Shown here piece by piece: positions 10,201-11,104 of a DNA stretch of 11,104 nucleotides. A model generated the notes under the pieces. The model made no database searches, was not told the origin of the DNA, and saw only the letters and a list, made by a program, of their open reading frames with translations. Positions within the stretch are counted from its first letter, which is position 1. Each line of letters opens with the position of its first letter. A program made the position numbers and the translations under genes. Source of the DNA: Phoronis ovalis (lineage: Eukaryota > Phoronida > Phoronidae); assembly GCA_028565635.1 (NCBI GenBank), contig JAOXYB010056356.1, forward strand, positions 1-11,104. Reading direction: 5' to 3'.

Positions 10201-10864
10201 AAAATGTTTGAATGTAACAAGGAAGCAATCAATTTTTTGGGGTATGCAATGGGTAATAAACCAAACTTTTGAATTATTATGTTTGAAGTAAAAAAATCAT
10301 TCTGCAAAACAAATAAAAATTAATGCTAAATATAGGCAGACTCAGAGTTATTACCCTTCTGGTGATCATTCACGGGGTTCCTCCTGATCTTTGGTCTTAG
10401 TGACATTGGAAACCACGACCAGGCTGACGTCTGATGGATGCTATAGTTTGTTCTTGTTTTGTCTGTATCTAATTACATTTATTTAGTGTACAAATTAAAG
10501 TATCATCATGTTTTAATGTCTTATTCAGTATGTACCTATTAGCCTACTAGTATATTACAGATGAAAAACAATAAAGAGTTTGAACCTTTAGATTTTTACT
10601 GGAGTAAAAACTCACCTTTTACTAGTAAAAATAATGCAGGACTATCAAAATCAGCTTTTCAACCCTTTGTCTATAAAACTGTTCATCAAACTTGATTGTA
10701 TACAATCTTAACAAGTTTTGTTTTACAGAGAAATTCAATAAATTATGATTCCGGAGAAGAGATTGGTCCTTTAACACCGTACTTGGCTGCATATGCATGT
10801 GTCAAAACTGTGATTTCATACACCAGCAACAGAAGTTGTGTCCTTGAGAAAGGAGTTATCACAG
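1089..10864 (+). CDS. CACHD1: CACHD1-like Cache-domain membrane protein, internal six exons (partial gene)
   Basis: Six exons splice in frame into about 332 residues, open at both ends: the VWFA domain should lie upstream of the window, and the Cys-rich region and transmembrane helix downstream. CACHD1 is a type I membrane protein related to alpha-2/delta subunits and modulates voltage-gated calcium channels in vertebrates. In order the sequence shows a lead-in segment, the membrane-distal Cache half (TYIGTESGV, LYP, YDPTRRPWY, VYLDATGIG), a Cys-rich loop, VVAMDMVYADF (human VAVMGIDFTL as I recall it), then the second Cache half starting CYIVDDVGSLV (human CFIMEDRGYLV). Spacing of two later cysteines also fits human CACHD1. 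Phases agree at all five junctions (2, 2, 1, 2, 0), and the last exon ends in phase 1. It could be a mollusc-expanded paralogue rather than the strict orthologue. No promoter or polyA site is visible because the ends lie outside. Confidence 0.8.
1258..1692 (+). other. Intron, nothing recognised
   Basis: A 435-bp AT-rich phase-2 intron (gtatag...ttctag). No coding, repeat or RNA gene was recognised. Confidence 0.75.
1693..1848 (+). CDS. CACHD1: CACHD1-like exon 2 (Cache domain, first strands)
   Basis: The acceptor is ...acattctag and the donor ag|gtaggt. The exon starts with one base completing Arg and reads PDIHITAKLESPWKARAATL, then ARTYIGTESGVTRLYPA, then KTYDPTR. YIGT.SGV..LYP and YDPTR are diagnostic of the Cache domain in CACHD1 and alpha-2/delta proteins. 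Both ends are phase 2. The last Arg codon of the YDPTRR run is split over the 396-bp intron that follows. Confidence 0.85.
1849..2244 (+). other. Intron, nothing recognised
   Basis: A 396-bp phase-2 intron (gtaggt...ttttcag) that splits an Arg codon of the Cache motif. It has a short direct repeat caccaaatgtgtcaccaaa near 1986; otherwise nothing was recognised. Confidence 0.75.
2245..2393 (+). CDS. CACHD1: CACHD1-like exon 3 (ligand-motif exon of the Cache domain)
   Basis: A strong polypyrimidine acceptor (ccttttctgttttcag) and the donor ag|gtatgc bound this exon. It encodes RPWYIQAIANKGKLSVSSVYLDATGIGKVVSIFRAIHQ..., closely matching human CACHD1 around RRQWYLHAVANPG...YLDVGGAGYVVTI (from memory). 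R-x-W-Y and the Y-x-D aspartate are conserved, as in amino-acid-binding dCache_1 domains. The exon ends ATLSCSS, whose Cys is the first of a six-Cys cluster continued in the next exon. It ends in phase 1. Confidence 0.88.
2394..3035 (+). other. Intron, nothing recognised
   Basis: A 642-bp AT-rich phase-1 intron (gtatgc...ttttttag). Several T runs such as tttttttacag near 2755 look like acceptors, but what follows has stops and no matching family sequence. Confidence 0.7.
3036..3216 (+). CDS. CACHD1: CACHD1-like exon 4 (Cys-rich loop plus return to the Cache fold)
   Basis: The acceptor is ctgttttttag and the donor ag|gtatct. The exon opens VPLPPGCQCETSSQCSSKYC and continues FKSSCASD, then HGVVAMDMVYADFNERIRNLSRSAGVNCGER. 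The second part lines up with the strand and helix that close the first Cache half in CACHD1. With the Cys at the end of exon 3, the loop has the pattern C-x8-C-x-C-x5-C-x4-C-x4-C, a compact disulfide-rich insert. The exon ends in phase 2, ahead of the 5.6-kb intron that hosts the antisense gene. Confidence 0.85.
3609..3689. repeat. Perfect 11-bp inverted repeat in the large intron
   Basis: tgacaacattc (3609-3619) and gaatgttgtca (3679-3689) pair exactly around 59 bases. It could be the end of a tiny decayed element or chance. No flanking duplication was seen. Confidence 0.5.
4704..4923 (+). repeat. Tandem duplication of a 113-bp intronic unit
   Basis: Unit 4704-4816 is repeated at 4817-4923 with about 10 differences over 107 aligned bases, roughly 90% identity. 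Each copy starts agattttagtatta and ends gaaattaggtaagaat. No protein coding is seen. It lies in the 5.6-kb intron, upstream of the Helentron-like element. Confidence 0.85.
5358..5389 (+). repeat. 5' terminal hairpin of the Helentron-like element
   Basis: Arms atgcccat-cactat and atagtg-a-atgggcat pair around the loop gta with one bulged A, giving a 14-bp stem. The same hairpin at 10931-10959 has an inner stem of different sequence (ccac/gtgg) that still pairs. Confidence 0.75.
5426..5985 (+). repeat. Tandem core array inside the Helentron-like element
   Basis: The units begin at gtaac(a/c)ctttctttgtc: 5426, 5755 and 5911. The first is 329 bp. The second is 156 bp and joins tttgtc directly to gggaaagacgaag, an internal deletion of about 173 bp. 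The third stops after ggtacgccatttcgggaaagac. The anchor spacing 5454 to 5939 (485 bp) equals one full plus one short unit. Bivalve pearl elements also have tandem cores. Confidence 0.7.
6146..6707 (-). other. Downstream flank and likely 3' UTR of the nested gene
   Basis: AT-rich DNA between the Helentron-like 3' end and the nested gene's stop codon. The part from 6707 down to about 6400 is the likely 3' UTR, given the polyA candidate. Nothing was recognised in the rest. Confidence 0.5.
6415..6424 (-). terminator. Candidate polyA signal of the nested gene
   Basis: The minus strand reads AATAAATAAA, two overlapping canonical hexamers, about 285 bases past the stop codon at 6708. I saw no AATAAA or ATTAAA on this strand closer to the stop, so a 3' UTR of about 300 bases is plausible. 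Confidence 0.35.
6708..7266 (-). CDS. Nested gene exon 2: LamG-like (concanavalin A-like) domain and stop
   Basis: The acceptor is taattattttacag, and the first base completes Ser. The exon encodes LMGGAEYAPVDDSMALWLDG and the rest of the jelly roll, ending VLTFDEIQEKFSGFH and a stop. The order of an opening LWLDG..D strand, W-x-N-V-T-V-T-Y-D, A-K-L-Y-M-N, W-Q-I-G-W and a final F-H-G-F-I-K strand followed by a short helix is standard for Laminin_G_3-type domains. Adjacent cysteines (about residues 279-280) precede FFHGF. Confidence 0.85.
6708..8251 (-). CDS. Secreted PAN/apple-LamG-like protein, complete two-exon gene nested in an intron
   Basis: Exons 8251-7881 and 7266-6708 (minus strand) join across a 614-bp GT-AG intron (ag|gtaaga ... 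tattttacag|t) in phase 2 to give 309 residues. Residues 1 to about 22 are a signal peptide (hydrophobic MEVLCLLVISTVVQGCFLAA, then SA). Residues about 28-102 form a PAN/apple-like module with four cysteines (51, 55, 66, 78; DCLGKCW, KRCNSVNF, NLCELV). Residues about 138-305 form a LamG-like jelly roll (ALWLDGSNDKVTF, IWYNVTVTYD, AKLYMNAEMVAE, WQIGW, FHGFIKTIFIS). N-glycosylation sequons lie near 161, 218 and 228, which suits secretion. The start is supported by an in-frame TGA seven codons upstream (8273-8275). PAN and LamG modules usually bind carbohydrate or protein, so an extracellular recognition role is inferred; the ligand is unknown. The gene lies antisense inside the 5.6-kb intron of the CACHD1-like gene. 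Confidence 0.85.
7267..7880 (-). other. Intron of the nested gene, nothing recognised
   Basis: A 614-bp AT-rich phase-2 intron on the minus strand, gtaaga at the donor and tattttacag at the acceptor. Confidence 0.8.
7881..8251 (-). CDS. Nested gene exon 1: signal peptide and PAN/apple-like module
   Basis: 371 bases encode 123 residues plus two bases of a split Ser codon. After the signal peptide the exon carries the DCLGKCWQSF...KRCNSVNF...NLCELV cysteine pattern, then GWIHAMIKFDP and MQLYLDGKDHGDYFDI. The donor is ag|gtaaga. Reading through it meets a stop at once, which confirms splicing. The tail LYLDGKDHGDYFDI looks like the first strand of a LamG-like domain, although exon 2 carries its own such strand. 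Confidence 0.85.
8290..8296 (-). promoter_or_regulatory. Candidate TATA box of the nested gene
   Basis: The minus strand reads TATAAAA here, 39 bases before the ATG at 8251. A start site about 30 bases downstream would leave an untranslated leader of only about 10-15 bases. TATA-like strings are common in AT-rich introns, and an upstream non-coding exon cannot be excluded. Confidence 0.3.
8297..8803. other. Nested-gene upstream region and end of the 5.6-kb intron
   Basis: AT-rich, no coding recognised. It must hold any further promoter elements of the nested minus-strand gene, plus the branch point and pyrimidine tract for exon 5. The string ttgtttaattaatat occurs here (about 8576) and at the 3' edge of the old Helentron-like copy (about 947). 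Confidence 0.5.
8804..9011 (+). CDS. CACHD1: CACHD1-like exon 5 (second Cache half)
   Basis: The acceptor is attgtaatttcag. One base completes an Arg codon, and the exon runs RCYIVDDVGSLVLNSGFLTI...VAVEGYIFGQLVKEGLF...RCATDKTCPL. CYIVDDVGSLV corresponds to CFIMEDRGYLV in human CACHD1, the start of the second Cache subdomain. The donor is ttg|gtaaat at 9012 in phase 0, as the next exon requires. Reading through the donor gives only an in-frame stop after about a dozen codons. Confidence 0.83.
10078..10103. promoter_or_regulatory. Candidate nuclear-receptor composite site (IR0 plus ER8)
   Basis: AGGTCATGACCT at 10078-10089 is a perfect palindrome of two AGGTCA half-sites with no spacer. A third AGGTCA at 10098-10103 makes an everted repeat with eight spacer bases. 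A CCAAT box (minus strand, in agccaatca) lies just upstream at 10059-10067. Binding is inference only. Confidence 0.35.
10129..10356. repeat. Cluster of related inverted repeats (gccaaggg / gggtaataa)
   Basis: gccaaggg (10129-10136) pairs with cccttggc (10164-10171), and gggtaataa (10251-10259) pairs with ttattaccc (10348-10356). The outer motifs ccaagggtaata and ttattacccttctgg are near-complements, suggesting ends of a small (about 230 bp) inverted-repeat element. No clear target duplication was found. Confidence 0.3.
10593..10630. repeat. Two adjacent palindromes before exon 6
   Basis: TTTTTACTGGAGTAAAAA (10593-10610) has eight-base arms around GG, and TTTTACTAGTAAAA (10617-10630) is a perfect palindrome. 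Both use the same TTTTACT/AGTAAAA arm and end about 100 bases before the exon 6 acceptor. Confidence 0.7.
10729..10864 (+). CDS. CACHD1: CACHD1-like exon 6 (distal to the second Cache half)
   Basis: The acceptor is caagttttgttttacag and the donor acag|gtatga. The exon is phase 0 in, phase 1 out. It encodes RNSINYDSGEEIGPLTPYLA, then AYACVKTVISYTSNRSCVLEKGVITG. Sequence similarity to CACHD1 is weak here. From the Cys of GRC in exon 5 to the Cys of YAC here there are 31 residues, against about 30 between the matching cysteines of human CACHD1, which supports colinearity. The gene continues past the window. Confidence 0.7.
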
Positions 10865-10930
10865 GTATGAAAGTAAATCTATAACTTTATTCTGGATTTT
10901 ATACAACCATTGTATGAAGCTGTTATTTTT

Positions 10931-11104
10931 ATGCCCATCCACCATAGTGGAATGGGCATATTGTCGTAGTGTATGCGGCATCGGCGGCGTATGTACCCTT
11001 TTCTTTATGTTGATATAATGGCTTCAACTTTCGTCAGATCATCTTTGTATTTGGTACAGGGTAAGTACAGGTCAAAGCGCAGGTCTGATATAATTTTGAC
11101 CTCG
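10931..11104 (+). mobile_element. 5' part of another Helentron-like element, cut by the window end
   Basis: It starts with the same hairpin type (10931-10959, preceded by attttt) and continues through gtcgtagtgtatgcggc and the first core unit (ggcttcaactttcgtcagatc, ggtacagggtaagtacagg), colinear with 5358 onward. It sits in the intron after exon 6, in the same orientation as the other copies. Confidence 0.7.

Larger units (their letters stand above)
9012..10728 (+). other. 1.7-kb intron with a less AT-rich, unassigned middle
   Basis: A phase-0 intron (gtaaat...ttttacag). From about 9060 to 10220 the DNA looks less AT-rich than other introns and contains a CACGTG E-box (9550-9555), a ctttataaag palindrome (10041-10050), a minus-strand CCAAT and the AGGTCA cluster. 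No open frame resembling a known protein was found. It may be an unrecognised mobile element or an intronic regulatory region; the sequence alone does not decide. Confidence 0.45.

Noticed and set aside
1-11104. CRISPR array, tRNA or rRNA genes
   Set aside because: No short regularly spaced identical repeats, no tRNA cloverleaf or B-box and no rRNA sequence was seen; the tandem units are 113 bp and about 329 bp.

Overview
The window looks like AT-rich nuclear DNA from an invertebrate, most likely a bivalve mollusc. It has spliced genes with GT-AG introns, long non-coding stretches, and dispersed repeats with hairpins and internal tandem cores of the kind described as 'pearl' elements in bivalves. 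The species assignment is inference from repeat style and protein families. Nothing here looks bacterial or organellar.

The backbone is a plus-strand gene running off both ends of the window. Six internal exons (1089-1257, 1693-1848, 2245-2393, 3036-3216, 8804-9011, 10729-10864) join in one frame with matching phases at every junction, giving about 332 residues. The product resembles the extracellular double-Cache region of CACHD1 (VWFA and cache domain-containing protein 1), a relative of the alpha-2/delta calcium-channel subunits. It keeps the R-x-W-Y...Y-x-D signature linked to amino-acid binding in dCache_1 domains, and carries a six-cysteine insert that the vertebrate protein lacks as far as I recall.

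The 5.6-kb intron between exons 4 and 5 holds a complete two-exon gene on the opposite strand (6708-8251). It encodes a predicted secreted protein of 309 residues: signal peptide, a PAN/apple-like cysteine module, then a LamG-like jelly-roll domain.

The introns also carry at least four copies or fragments of one non-autonomous mobile element: 1-75, 76 to about 952, about 5356-6145, and 10931 onward. The best copy has a 5' hairpin whose first arm is repeated in inverted orientation near, but not at, the 3' end. It also has tandem core units of about 327-329 bp, a short 3' hairpin and a T-rich target. This matches Helentron/Helitron2-type non-autonomous elements (HINE, DINE-1-like). At base 75 one copy's 3' end abuts the core of an older copy, consistent with nested insertion at TT. 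The cores hold regularly spaced AGGTCA half-sites.

Other structures are a 113-bp tandem duplication (4704-4923), a perfect AGGTCATGACCT palindrome with a third half-site (10078-10103), and paired palindromes just upstream of exon 6 (10593-10630). Intron stretches with nothing recognisable are listed as such.
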